This document shows, one piece after another, positions 47,501 through 61,600 of a DNA stretch of 64,000 bases (the first letter of the stretch is position 1; every line of letters starts with the position of its first letter). The notes below the pieces were generated by a model. It was not told the origin of the DNA. It was given only the letters and a program-made list of their open reading frames with translations, and ran no database searches. A program made the position numbers and the translations under genes. Source of the DNA: Rhyacichthys aspro (taxonomy: Eukaryota > Chordata > Actinopteri > Gobiiformes > Rhyacichthyidae); contig CM072152.1 of NCBI GenBank assembly GCA_036850595.1, positions 18,241,207 through 18,305,206 on the forward strand, in the 5' to 3' direction.

Positions 47501-50500
47501 TGGACCCAAGTAGCACAACAGCTGTCAGTGGGTGCTTCCAAAACTGAACGCTTTCCAGATCCTTTATCTCTCAGTGGAATGGCAACAACAGACCTCACGC
47601 CAGACACCAAACTAATCAGACACAATGATAAAAAGAAGTGGGGTTTACCAGTGACACACTACTCCTCAGGCAGGATTCAAAGTGTGGACGCATAGAGCTG
47701 AACTGAAGAAATCCTTTTCCCATGTTGAAGTAGTTTGATGCAGGTGTCAATGCTACAAGTAAAAGAGTTAGAGGAGTACATTAGAGAAACTTAACACGCC
47801 CCTCCCACCTCGTGTATGTGGACATTCCTGGATGACAGTTCTTTCACAACATAATTAAGTGAAGTTAGTAAAACTCACGGGTCATAGTTGGTGGATTTGT
47901 GGAGCAGAGGGCATGGTTGTTGGTTTTAAGGCACCTCAAGAGATCTCATTTCTGATGTCAAGAGTTTGCTTCATACCCATCAGGTGTCCTTTGCATTTTG
48001 ACGGATGCCTGGTGCTTGACAAAAAGCCTGCATTATGACCTAATCATTCTTGCAGCAGAAACTTAGAAACCCCCTTTAACCACCTGACTTATTGTATGGA
48101 TAGGGCACAGCTGTAGTCACAAACTGTAAGCAGATCACAACAGACACACAAGGGCTCACACATACATTTAACATTCCTCATTGAATACGACAGAGAGAGT
48201 CTTCATCTCCATTTACGCAGCTCCAGAGTGACATGGTCCTTATTATTAGGGTTAGGGCAGAGTAGGCTCACTTACATATGAGAGCCCACATGTTAATCCA
48301 GAGCACATGTGCTCTCCCCACGTGTTGGTTTTTAAAATGTGAATAAGTGACAATTCCCATGCTTGGGACAGGGATGTTTTCTCTTCATACATCAATGAAG
48401 TCATCACATGTACATTACTCGAAATGAAAACAGCTGAGCGAGTTTTACCGCTGCAACTATTCTGTGGCTAAAATAGTGCATACTGTAGTTTCAAAAGAGG
48501 CAAAATTACACAGAATAATGTCTAAAAGTAAATTTGTTTCATGAGTTGGAGCCTTTAGTAACTTGTATTTAACCACAAATCTGAACTGAAAGATTTCTCC
48601 TCCTCCGCTCCATCTAACCCTTTGTCATATTGAATATGGTTTAGTGTTCTGGGTCAAGGACTGTATTGTGTGGGTGTCAGAGTTTGTAGAATAAGCTGGT
48701 CCAGATCCTGCTGGCAGACTAATGTGCAAATGGGTCACCTGAGTCCAAAAGGAGCCAGCAAGGACACTGTTACAGAGTGCAGTGCTAGATAGGTGGGTAG
48801 CCTTCATCAGGCCAGTGAAGCCTTCTTAACTTATAATAAAATAAATAAAAGGTTTGTTAATGTATTTAGCCCAAGTCAAATGCTGTAGATGTGATATTCA
48901 CAACATGGGAAAACAGTAGGAACTTAAAACTCCAAAACAATATCATGGTATATGTCCTACTTTGATTGAGGAGCTAAGAATGCAGAAATCAAATGGGGTG
49001 TGCATGAACAATGAAGGAAAAGTTATTTAAACACACACAGAGGATGTTAGCTTAGTCTAGCCTTGCCTTATTGACTCCATACTCAGATGAGCGTGAGTCA
49101 GTGTTAATGATTTCAGGCTTTGCACACTAACGTTTCAAATCAACGCACTTTTTATTGCACAGTTTCAAGGCTTTTTTACTGATCATTTACATTAGACTAG
49201 ACTGTATGTAATGCTTTCCACTATAAAAGAGAACTTCAGCTTGGAGTGGGCTTGAGCAATGCACCGAATATTTAGTGTGTATGTGTTTGGATGTATATGG
49301 TGTGCTGTTGTGCTTAACTTTACTCGCATACATTGTTCTTCAAGTTTGTTGTAGTGGTGAGAAAATAAATATCCTGGAGTAATAATGCTAAGGCATTTAG
49401 AAAGTGGAGCACTTTCAGATAAAGCAGATACACACACGGAGAACATCCTCACAGAAAAGTCCTGTCCTGATTGGGACATTTTGTCTGTGAGGTGACATTG
49501 AACTCAAAGCTGGCTAGGATTCCTTTACATTTCATCCTCAGAAAACAGAAAACATTGCATCCTCTTCACTAACCTTTAAAGACATAAAAGTGAGGGCACC
49601 ATGTGTTTGAAAGAAATCATGTATATGAGTAAAGATGGTTCAGTGTTGGTGCGGTATGGACTAATGTGCAGGAAGAAGATGAAAAGACATACAGCCGTAA
49701 AGCATTGCTAATAAAATAGTCTGTGGTGATAATATTTATGGACTCAACATGCAATAGATCAGCGGTCAGCTAACTGCACTACTCTTTAAAAACATTAGCC
49801 TGTGTTTTGATAATGAAGTGTTGTTTTTTCTAACGTCTTATTACATAAGGCCTCTGTCCCACAGTAAACCAAAGGGATCAACTCTGCTCACATTTGCTCT
49901 ACTGTGCTGTTATGTTTTTCACATTTACTCCCACTCTGGGCGCCCCGAGGTTCAATTTCATTCCACACGCGCTATTGGTGTCCCACAGCGGAGGTCACAT
50001 TGTCACGGATTATTACTACGTTCGTTGGAAGCAAAATGTGAGTGTGTGGTTAAATGGTAATTTTACCAAAGTCAATTAAGTCTGATTAAACTGCCCCTTC
50101 AAGTGCCTCAAAAGAAGCCAGTAATGACGCTAAACTAGAAACCGTCCTCTAGCCTATCAAAAATGTCTGTGTCAGTGAAGGAAATGAAGGCTCTGTTTTC
50201 ATTTGTAAATAATAAAATACCTGAAAAGCAAGTGCTGCCTGCTATAATCTGGAGACATGTGGGAGTGTAAGCAGCTTCAAGCCAAAAAAAAAAATCCATC
50301 ACATCCTTGTCTTGTGGCACCTCATTGTTAATCACATCCATTTTTTTTTGTTCTGAAAAACAGCTGTAGAAGAATGTTTTAATTTTACAGGAATGCCAAC
50401 TTTGACACCAAAACAGAGCTAAAAGTTCACAACAGCATATGCTTCAGTGTGGAGAAGGAAAGGACACTTGTGTGGGAGGGGCTCTGCTCTGTTTTGGACA

Positions 50501-53500
50501 TCAGTGAGGAAAAGAATATATTACTGTAATACACACACGCCTCTCCTTCATCTGTGTCAATAACATGTCTGATAGATATCCACGCAGAAAGGCTGCTGAG
50601 CTGATTACAGAAATGACACATAAAGGGCAATGACCTTTTCTAAAATAATGGGATTTTTGTATTTGTTTATGTATTTGTTTATTTGATTGGGACGAGTATA
50701 TTAGTAAACATGTATTTCAATGTGCAATGTTCATTCAGAGAAAGCACAGACATTACAGCAACAGGCATTAAAGACTGTGTTTCTGTGTAATCATTTTCTG
50801 TATCTTATGTTAATACATTTTTTATTTTCTGTATGCACAGTGAGAATCTAGGTCTAGTCGCTAAGTGGTAATAATGAAACTGAATATTGTATAACATTGT
50901 TAAATTATAGGGATGGCTCTGGTGGTCTAGTCAGAAAACTGAGAACATGTCTAATTTGTCAGTTTGCATTAATAAACTCACATAACTCCAGTTTCCATGC
51001 CGTGTTGTGCTGGGCTCTGCCTGCTCGCTGCCAGTCTGTTGGACATCCTGCTGACACTATTTTAGCCCCTTTCACAAGGGTGTGCTGACCGCAGCCTGCC
51101 TTTGTAGTTTGTATATTAAATGCACAGCGAAGAGGGATCCCTTTTGGTCCTGTGGTTTCCTGAAACAAGCCATCTGCAACTGCTTCACTTTTTGCATGGC
51201 CTGAGGACACAGGACAAGCACAAATCAAGTTTAATCATATACTGTATGTAGACCTCAACAAAGAGGTGATTCATATGACTGTGAGAGAATAGCTTCTTCA
51301 TAAAACATAATAGCAGTTACTCATGATAATTAATGTCTATTTTTGATGTTAGAAGAGCTTTCACAGCAGTTTGCTTTTACAACCAGCTTTTTTAAGATGT
51401 CTTTTCTCAACAACTTAGGTTTCATTTTATACACTTCTTTTTCATGCTTGTTAAACATTTGACCTGGGATTGGCTTAGATCATATCAGGTAGAGGGAGGG
51501 TTGGGCAAAACCTCACTGAAGCTAAGTAATTGATAAAATATGGGAATTCTTTGGGTAAAAAATGCGAAACAAAGCAAAATGGTACACTCGATGACTGATG
51601 AGTTGCAGGACAAAGCTGACAAGAGTGTACCTAATCGTCTTCACTACACAAACCGAAGGCTTACTGGGAAGATTTACTTTGAAGATCAGTTCAAAAAGGA
51701 TAGAATATAAGTGAAAGGATGAGAGACAAAAAGTGCTCTTTCCTCAAGTCTATGAAATTATACTATGGCTCATTTTCCATGATACGCTTTAAACAGTACA
51801 AAGGCCATTGATTCTGTTCATGTAAAGAAGTACAGCTAATAGAAAGCAGTGGCTAAAGACAGGCTTTATGTATTAGGTCTGTGCTTTAGCCAGTGACCAA
51901 TGACAAGGCTGGAGGAGCACATATGGAAATGTTTCATTTATACTGAGGAGCATGATGTATAGCGTCACACATATAAACCCGTGCACATAGAGTATCAAGG
52001 CTTAAACAAAGCATACACGCTGCGCATCAAGTTCCATCCAGCTGAGACAATGACTTCAGTGAGATCAAATCCTTGCCTTTGCCTTTGTGACATGTGATAA
52101 AAGCTTATGTGAAAATATGTTTTGACCAGGTGTGTTTTTTTTACAAAACCACATCTACATTACATTTAAAGACATTTATGATTCAGATATGCTGCCTCTG
52201 TGACAAGATATGCATAAAAATGTCAAAGAGGACAATGTACTGACAACTGTGTGTGACAAACAATAAGAAATAGAGGGTGGATATTTATTCATCGTCACTA
52301 TATCCTTAAAAACACACAATACAAACTTAAATCATCCGTCCAAAATGACAAACCCTGTCATCATAGCATTTCTTTAAAACCACAAAACAATTCGAGCTCA
52401 CGAAAAGTCTGCAACAGAACTACATAATGTCTTTGCCAAATTCATTATGCTGTTTAAAAACCAGGGAGTATTTCAATAAGCTCACATATTAGAATAACAG
52501 AAGCATGTCATCTTTCGTCGGATGGCTGGCTTTACAAAATACCACTTTCATAAAAAGGAAGCTCATTTCATTATTTCAGGGGCCGGGAGAGACACTGCTG
52601 CTCTGTGTTACATCACTATAAACTCAAGTAGCCTTTTTCTATGAACTCATTTTAATGATGATCTAGAGATAAAAAGTGATCCATAGGATGAATGTGAGGC
52701 CTACAGACAGTCGTTTTTGTGTACCCCACTGACCCCATAGTGGCTGCTTGAAGACTAAGCATCAAATAAACAACAGATGAACCTAATTACCTCATTTCCA
52801 TCTCATTCGTTTGGTTCTTTTAACCTGATGATTCCTCCAGTTAGTGTTTATCTGATAAGGCTGCTGCCCTGAAGTGCCCCGCAGGCCAAATGCAGAGTGA
52901 ATGAGCTCCTAACATTACCCAGAGTGCAAAGCCTCTCTCTAAAATCCAGACCAACATCTTTCATTTTTTTATGTGACTAAAACTCTAATTGGTGTGGCAT
53001 GGGTATGGTATCACGGCTTGCATTTCGTGACACTAGTGTTGCCACAGATACTTGTATAATTACTGTTTTCAAATGTGCATTAAGAGACATGACAGGATTT
53101 GTTTTCCCAGCTTCATAATAGATGCACTGTGGGAATATCAAACAAAAGCATCGATCCACTCAAGACTCATGTTTTAGTCTGTTGACGTACGAAAACAATC
53201 ACAGACTTATCTTTAAAGAACACACCAACAAATCTTAAGCCAAAGTTTTGCTTTATAACAATTGCACATTTATATAAATCGTCAACGTAATAAGGAAAAT
53301 ATGAGCGATGCCAGATGGATTTAATGCAGTAGAGATATCGTTAAAAAGAATGCGGGGTTGCATATACAATTTTCCATCTATCTATCTGCTTATAATAAAA
53401 ACACTTAAATCAATAGGATTTGCCCCTAAACCTGCTGCATCTGTTTTAAATGCTTACAAAAACCATAGAAAGAAATAAGACACTTTCCCACTGCCCCTTT

Positions 53501-55589
53501 CCAGATATATCTCACTCAGTTGGATGGAGCTGTTCCCCTCCTGCTGACAATTAACTGACATATATTCATTTTTACTTATTTGTATTAAAGATGGACTGTA
53601 TGTGAAATGTACTGTAACTTGCAGCACAGTCTGTCCCTCCTTTTGTGGTTCTCCCTGAGGTTTTTCATTTCTCTTGGCTGTGTTTTTTCAGTTTTTTCTC
53701 ACTCTGATGGAGATTATAAGGACTGGGGTGTTGTCTTGAACAGTCTGTAATATTGGTACATATGATTCATTATGTTCAGGTTTCCATTCCGGCTCAGGTC
53801 CATTTTCTTTGTGTTATTATCCGATATCTCACCCTGCTTCTTGTCAATCTACACAGACTCTGTCTAACAAAACCTAAAAAGTAGAAATATATATATAAAA
53901 AAATGCATATAAAAACATAAAAATGAACTATGTACACATGACAACAAATGACTTCTGATTGGTTCCATTTCCATTCCATTGGCAAAGCTGTTAAGAATGG
54001 ATATTATTGTATACAGTAGTATTTTAATTTTGTTTACAAAATGCAAAGTGAAAGAACAGAAGACAGTTCTAAATCCTTTTTGGTGTCTTTGCCTTTAAAT
54101 AGCAACATTTCGAGCAGTTCCACTGTCTCAGTTTTTGGGGCAGTTTCTGTTCAAACTTGTGGACAATCCCAGACAAAACCAGGCCAAACTAGTTGAATCC
54201 AGACAATCAAATCTCAGAAAGAACTTAAGCAAAATCAGACCATGTAATCCCAGACAAGACCAGATTGATTGAAAAAAACTGAAAAACAACAACAAAAAAC
54301 ATTTAAATTGTGTATTGTTGACAGCATATCTTCACACCTGTCTAAAACCTTTGGTTCTCATTGGAGTTATGGCTAATATAAAGTCTCCTGCCATGCACAT
54401 ATTCTTTGTATATGTAACGCATTGCTTTTATGATTTTTGAGGGTAGATGAAGGAAAGGGAAAACTGTAAAAGAACTGTTGAAAAAAGGAGAAAAAACTAC
54501 AAACTAACTGCCAAGAAAATCAGCCGATTATTACTGATGACGTAAAGCTGGAGAGATGTGCATCTACATTTAATCTGTGTAGCTTGTCATTACAGTTTAG
54601 AGCCACTGCTGGTTCTTGTCACAGTGCGCTCTCAGCCCTGGCAATCAAGTCCCACGTTTGCATCAGTGTTTACAGGAGAGTCCGCCTGACCCTGATATGG
54701 GTCGCTAACAGTAAACCCAGGGGAAAAGTGACCGGCCCCCTCCCATCCTGCCCGCTCAATGGATGAATCAAACGGCAGATCACATCTTTAAACAAGCCGG
54801 TATCATCACACTACTACGCAACACAGGGTACGCCGTGTATCCTTTCACAGGGAATTATCACCCACCGACAAGAGACCAACAAGCCAAACATCCCAGAAAA
54901 CCCACTGGCCTTTCAAGCAGCAGTGACGGAACTGCCGCTGAACAAATGGTTTCCAGCTCACATCACATTCAGGATGTTTAATCTGAGGGAAGTCCAGATG
55001 TGCGCTCCAAAAAGCCCACAAGCAAACAGCATCTTTTTGTTTATAGGTGCAAGGATTTTCCTTTTTTTCCTGCAGTGAGAGAAGCATGTTGATTGAGTAG
55101 CTTAAGTTCTATATGTCTCAAAATAATACGATTAAAAAAAAAAAAGTCAAGACGATCAAACTCATCCTGTAGTAGAACTGTTTAGTCAAAATTCACTGTA
55201 ACAAGTTACTCTGGAGAACACATTTTTATTAGTAGAAATTAGCCTAGAGTGCTGTGTCATATAATTGCACTTTATTGCAGCCGTAATGCCACTAAAGCCT
55301 GTGTCACAAGCCTGTTTTATGTTAAGCTCATTAAACAAACCCTTTCCTCAAGTCTTTAGTGACTGATGTGGCTAAACATCTTTATCATTCACTGCACGGC
55401 TCAAGCACTAATCTCTAAAAATAATACAATCTGGAGGGTTGTCATTCTCAGGGAGATAGTGTGTCTGAGAGTGTTTGAAAGTGACTGTGTGGGGCACAAT
55501 AATATAAATGTTCCAACGCTTGTGTTTTCTAGGAAAGCTGCGAACGGACGTCAAATGAGCTCATAAGTGCAGAGGAGCTGAGCCATATG
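44600..55589. other. upstream intergenic region, no gene seen
   Basis: AT-rich with short scattered ORFs on both strands and none with a known domain. A relatively CpG-rich patch at about 49930-50040 and a G+C-richer patch at about 54590-54960 stand out but show no splice-consistent coding frame I can support. Confidence 0.5.
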
Positions 55590-55662
55590 GTGTGTGTACG
55601 TGTGCGTGTGTGTGTGTGCGTGTGCGTGTGCGTGTGTGTGTGCGTGTGCGTGTGCGTGTGTA
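55590..55662. repeat. TG/CGTGTG compound tract
   Basis: 73 bp of alternating purine-pyrimidine made of TG and TGCG units (CGTGTG repeated). On the minus strand it reads as an alternating His-Ala/Thr chain within a spurious 81-residue ORF. Confidence 0.9.
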
Positions 55663-58600
55663 TGGCTCCGAAGCAACATATTATGGAAACTTGAACTTTC
55701 AGGATTGAGTGTGCCCGAGGGAATACATGTCACTGTGCCACTGGAGTGATATGTGAATGTTATGTGCACACCCCTCTCAAATGGTCTCACACACAAACCT
55801 TGGCAAATGGGTCCATTGTGGCATGTAATGGGAACTGCGCTAAGACTTTACAGCAAGAGAAATCTGAAGATAGATTACTAAAGGCTTGACAATGAAAAAA
55901 AGATTAGGTAAACATGGTATGATGATGGTTTACAAGACTGTAAGGATAGACAAGCCTGCTGAAGCTCATATAGTCGATGGTTGAAGGAAACCCTAACAGG
56001 GGTCATGACAGTGTTGTAGTCTGTCTTTTAAAAATGTTATTCTTACACTTTAATGAAAGAAGAGAGAAGCTTTAAAAGAACAATTTGGAAAACAAAGGCA
56101 GGAAAGCACTAACTACATGTACAATCTTTTAAGTTACCATGCATAAATGAGTAAATGTAAATTATTGACTCGGCTCAGGCTCACAGCCAGGCTTAGTCAC
56201 CTGCAGTTGGACTTCAGCATAGCAAGATTCATTAGTGGGATATATTTACTGAGTAGTCTTTCCACCGCACACGTTATTCCTCTCATTCACTTAGTAACTT
56301 AACTTCTTTTTGAGCAATTTCATTTCAAAGTTGAAGCTCAGATTTTGACAACTCTGCCAACCTCTGCGGGCAACTGAGCTGACTAGTCACATGACAGATG
56401 ATTGGCTTTTGTAATAATAATAGTTTAAGTGATAATCCAATCCGAGAATCAGATGGTCTTGCAGAAAGCAATGATTGTTTAAATAAAGATAATGAGACTT
56501 GAAGCAACAACAAGAATAACTGTTAGTAAAGCTACAATAAATGTCTTTTCAAAGCAGCAACTTAAGTAATTACATTTGAAGGCTTGAAACGCAACCATCA
56601 AAATGTTATTTGACTGAAAACACAAACTGTCACAGGAACAAACAAACCTCCACTGTTGAGAATGTCCAGAGGTGCTCATTAGTGCTAAAGTCATTTATCA
56701 GAAAATCCAGTTTACATGGATGTCTGATTCAAGACTAGATTACAAATCCAAATGTTTATATGGAGACCATTTATAAAAAGGAGAACGAAACAAGCATTAT
56801 GGGTTCTATGTTACAGAATCCTTTCAGATGCCCTTTATTTAAGATGGTTTTGTTTATAGGAGTCCCACGCCAGCTGTAAAAAGTTACTCGGCCCATTTTT
56901 ATATACAGTCTATAAGTTTGCTATGCTGCCTGTTTGTACTGTAGACCAAAAGAGACAAACTAAATGTCTGAATAAAGTAAATATCACATTTTACTTTAGG
57001 GGTAAAGTGTCACAAAGGCATATTTATCCACTTTAGTCTAATTGTACTGATAAAATGTCCTTGATTAAAATGGTGTTGGTTCATACACATATATAACACC
57101 CAAAGACAGAATACTTTATGCACATATAAAAATGGTCTTGTCTTGCATGTGCGGTAAAATATCATAATTACATAAAAACCAAAATGAGCCACATCAGTTG
57201 TGGTTCTAATGCTAGTAAATCTACATATAGTATGTGCTGCAGTGTGTTATCAATAAGGCCTTGGAAAGCTCTGCGCTCTCAGACAAAATAGTCGTGTTTG
57301 ATATACACTGCTTTTCCTGTACTGTTCCCATCTGATTTGTCTAGTGAATGAACTCACAGCCAGACCCATCATTAGATTGTATTTGTATATACAACAGGTG
57401 GTATGTTTTAGCAAATCCACTAATAATGTGTAAAATCTGATGATATATTCTGTAAGTAAACACAATGCATGAAAATGATGGACTGATCTTGGTGTGAAAG
57501 TTCTAATCTGTGACAGGACGTGTGGTAAAATCACCTGGACCCATTTCAACTGATCGGTTGTTATGCCTTTGCTGATTGTTCATTGACTAAAAATTGATGA
57601 TTTGTTTACAATATCAAAGACATTCCAGGGTTTTTGTGTGGCTGCAGTCTAAAATTTGGGCTGCTCTTGTGTCATTATCAACTCCTCAGCCAATCACAGC
57701 CTTGCATGTGTTTTAGAAACTCTTTCCACAAACGTATGATGTAAACTGGGGATTTTTGCTCTACATGTTGCATGCACATGTTTCTTGTCAATATTAAAAA
57801 TGTATTTCATGGGTTTGGATTGTTTAAAAGGAAGCAAATATTTCCAAAGGAACAAGAAAGCAGAGAAATCCAATCTTCCGGAAACTCATCTGTAATGGCA
57901 GCGGTTGTCCTCAGAGACGGGTGAAAGAGCTGCCCCACTTTGGCATCGCTGCATCTAGTTTTGTAATTAACTTGTTTTAATTAGGCTTATCCTTTCATGT
58001 TGGTGGGGAAGCTTGACCACAGTTGTATATGCCTCAATGAGAGCGTGCACGCAGGAGATGCAGGATTTAAACTGTGCCAGAAGAGCTGTGGTCCACCAAC
58101 CACAAACCACTGATACATTTTATCTGTCTGCACCACTCAACAAGAACATCTCCACAATGAGGTCAAAAGAGCGGGCACATGTTGGACCACTTAACCACCA
58201 CACTGCTGGATATAATCACCCTGAAATGAGGCCTAAACCTGAAAACATACCTGAATATAAGTATGGGAAAGAACAGAAGGGTTGCTGTGGCAGTGATGAA
58301 TTTCTTAATTGAATGAGCGGATGTGTTAGCGCACTTGCAGCTCAGTCCAGGGCATTCTGAGAAGGATGTGTTGCTAATTCTTCCTTCCTGTCTGCTGCAT
58401 TGTGTTAGCAGCTTTCCGATCAGCAGAACCTGGATTTCACTGCTTTAGGTGTGACACACGCATGAATTCAAGCTCAAGGTCAATCGCTGGAACTTGCAAA
58501 GGCCTGAAGCAGAAACAGGAAAATGGAAAAGTAACAAATAATCGTTTTATTGTGTGTGACCTTTTGGATATGTGGCAGGTCATCCATTACAGTACAAGAT

Positions 58601-61600
58601 GAAGAAATCTTGTATCCACCATGGGTTAATGCCAGATGCAATAATGGCTCATAGTTGTGACACATCTCGTGGGTAACGTTTTGTACCTTACCACCAACTT
58701 GGCACAGTGTTTAGTGCTTTGTACTCACATGTGTGAGATCAACTTCCAGTTTCCAGATAATAAGGTAAATGCTCTCTTCAAATGTAATCTGGAAATACAT
58801 ACTGAAAATATAACATATTATTATGACAATGAGTGTATGAGGTGGGTTCAAGCCGAGATGTGGTTCAAAAAACAAAAGAACATCAATATAAAGAAGTCTG
58901 GTGTTTTTTTTATTTCTATACCATCACTGCACTAGACCTGAAGATAAAATACTGGGGCGCTTAAGGCTTCTTACCTTAACTTTGCAGGAATCCCCTTTGT
59001 AATTTGTGTACTTGGTGAGTCCAAAGCGAATGTGAGAGGTTGTGTGTATCCAAGTGCAACTGGCAGCAGTCCATGGTGTCCAGGATACCCAGGTTCTTGC
59101 CATGTCAGCTGGGATAGGCTCCAGCCACCTGTGGCTCAAAATAAGGAGTAAACCCATGATCCCATGTTCATTTCCAAGACAATGCAACAGACACGAAAAC
59201 CTTTGGGGTTAAAACAAATGCATGCTGGTTGGGGTTTGTGCTTACTTTGAAATTGCAAATCCATGGGCAAATAAAATGCCTCATCATCAGACAACCACGT
59301 ATACTTTAAAAATATATAAATTCAGTGCATTTTGAGTCCAACCAAACTAACAAATTAGGGCAAGCATGTCAAAAGGTGAAGTAAAATACATGAACAAGTG
59401 ACCCTCACATCCCCAGCTCTTTCTCAGACTTCTGTTGTGCAAATGTATTTCTGACCATGACGGTCACACACCACCTGTCAGCCTGCCAATAAATAATAAC
59501 TCAGGGGGATTTGGGGGAGCATCCCATCTTCTTGTGTAAACTGCAGTGCATACACTACCAGGTTGATGTACTGCCATATTGTGCTTTCGAGTCACTATAA
59601 ATATGGATGTGACCACAAAAATGCACATAAAAGGCTGCAGTTTACTGAGAGATGACACAACAGACAATGTATTATGTAAAAAGATGGGCCTCTCTAGACC
59701 TTCATCAGTGGGATTGCACTATGTTTTATACGCTGTGGTTAAATTCTCCCACATCATGTCAAGTCTAAGGTTTCATAATAAGGAGGTTTCTGAAATTGTA
59801 TTGCAGTTCCAATGAACACTGCAATGTTTTAATAACTACCTTCCACACTAAAGGGTATTCACATTTCTTATGCTGATTAAAGAGGTCTACCTGACAATCA
59901 AATCAGCAGGAAGGGGGAAAACCATGTTTCTTGAAGAAGAGTATTGGCCCTGTAAAAAATAACCAAGATGGTATGGGTTAGACTAAAAAGGGAGTAGAGA
60001 GCTTTATTTACAGCTGTGCTCTGTGGAAGGATGAGCTCACAGAGCAGCTGTGTCTTGTAGTGTGTGTAAGATGTAGAGTGAAAGGGGGAAAGGGGGCTCA
60101 GAGATCACCGTTTTCTTTTCCCAGACTTGGGCTTCAAAGTCCTGCAAACACAGCAGGGAGGTAAGGCCGCAAATTTGACCTATGCCACAGAAAGAAATCC
60201 ACACATGCAACATGCAAACACACATAAGAAACAGTGATTAGCAACGTGAGTAAGAAGGTCAAGAAAGTTGAAGGAATTGTTTGCACCATTAAACAAAAAA
60301 AACCCAGCAATTTGTCTGTCTTTAACAATACACAGTGACACCATGATAGACACGGAAGAGCAGGTCATTGTGAGCAACATTTCATCAGGGCCTTACACAT
60401 TGAAACATAGTAGTGGTAACAATAGCTTATTATATTACAGGATTCAATATATACAATTACTGAAAAAAGACTCATGTCCATAAAAAGGCCCTGGTTCTCT
60501 CAGTACTCTATATAAATTTAAACCTTAAAAAAAAAGGATCCTGGGTTTGGTATGAGCGCTGAAAAATCTTAAAGTTAAAACATATTGGAAGCGTTGTGCT
60601 AAATATTGAATTGTGACATTTAAAACCCAGAAATCTGGCCAACAATAATTCCGCAGTCAATGCCTGCAAGTTGTGCCCTCAGCTGCCACTGCCTCACATG
60701 CCAAACTGAAAGGTTAAATGCACAAAACACTGGAAAGATAATAGGCCAACCGCAATAAAACCTGTCTAATTTTATCAAAATATAAGAGATGAAAACCATA
60801 TCATAAACAAATCATAAATCATAAACATTGCTTTTAAAAAGGTATGCTGCACATTGCTGAGTGATGCTATGATATGTTCTGCAATTGTTGTTGGGATGCA
60901 CATGTGAAAATGTTATATTACTCAGAGAAACAATAACATTTAAAGGAGTTTAAAATGTTGAAGTTAATGTCTAATTAACACTAAAAGAAAAAAACACATC
61001 CTCAGAGCTGGAAAGTGCACCAGGCCACTCTTACTCCTAATGAACAGTCCTGGTTTCTCTGCCTCTGTGTTATATTCCCACAGTGTATTGTTGTTATTTC
61101 ACATTCCACAAAGGTATTGTCCCACTTTAGGGCCGAGGTATACACCAGAGATTTCCCAGTAAGTGGTGTAATGAGAAGGGCTTGACAGGGGTTGACAGAG
61201 GAGAATTAGAGGCCGCTGAGTCCCTCGGCTGGAGGCAGATGAGGGCCAAAGCTGGGGCTCATTGTCTTCAATGGTAACCAGTTTCAAGCTACATGGGACT
61301 GTGCTTTTAGTTTGATACCACTCCAAATTTTTTATGTTGCTTGGATTGTATTGCCTAAAATAGCCTTGACTAAAATCTGGATCTCATCATGCCACTTCTG
61401 AAATCCAGAGTGGAGTGGGTGCAAAACTGTTAAGCTAACCTCAACACAAACAAAACATGGTTTTTGAATACAAAGAAAAAACAGTATGAAATTTAAATAA
61501 TGATCATTAGAAACTCTAGAAAGTAACTGACTGTAAATGGTGACAAGAGGAGAGCCTACGTACATTCAGACATTATTTCTCAATGTCCACCCACAAAGAT

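Noticed and set aside
45023..57880. 14-mer AATCCAATCTTCCG shared by 45023-45036 and 57867-57880
   Set aside because: A few shared 14-mers are expected by chance in 64 kb, and the flanks do not align.
58924..59187. 87-residue minus-strand ORF
   Set aside because: Its core is the antisense of the fish retroposon tail, so it is repeat-derived.
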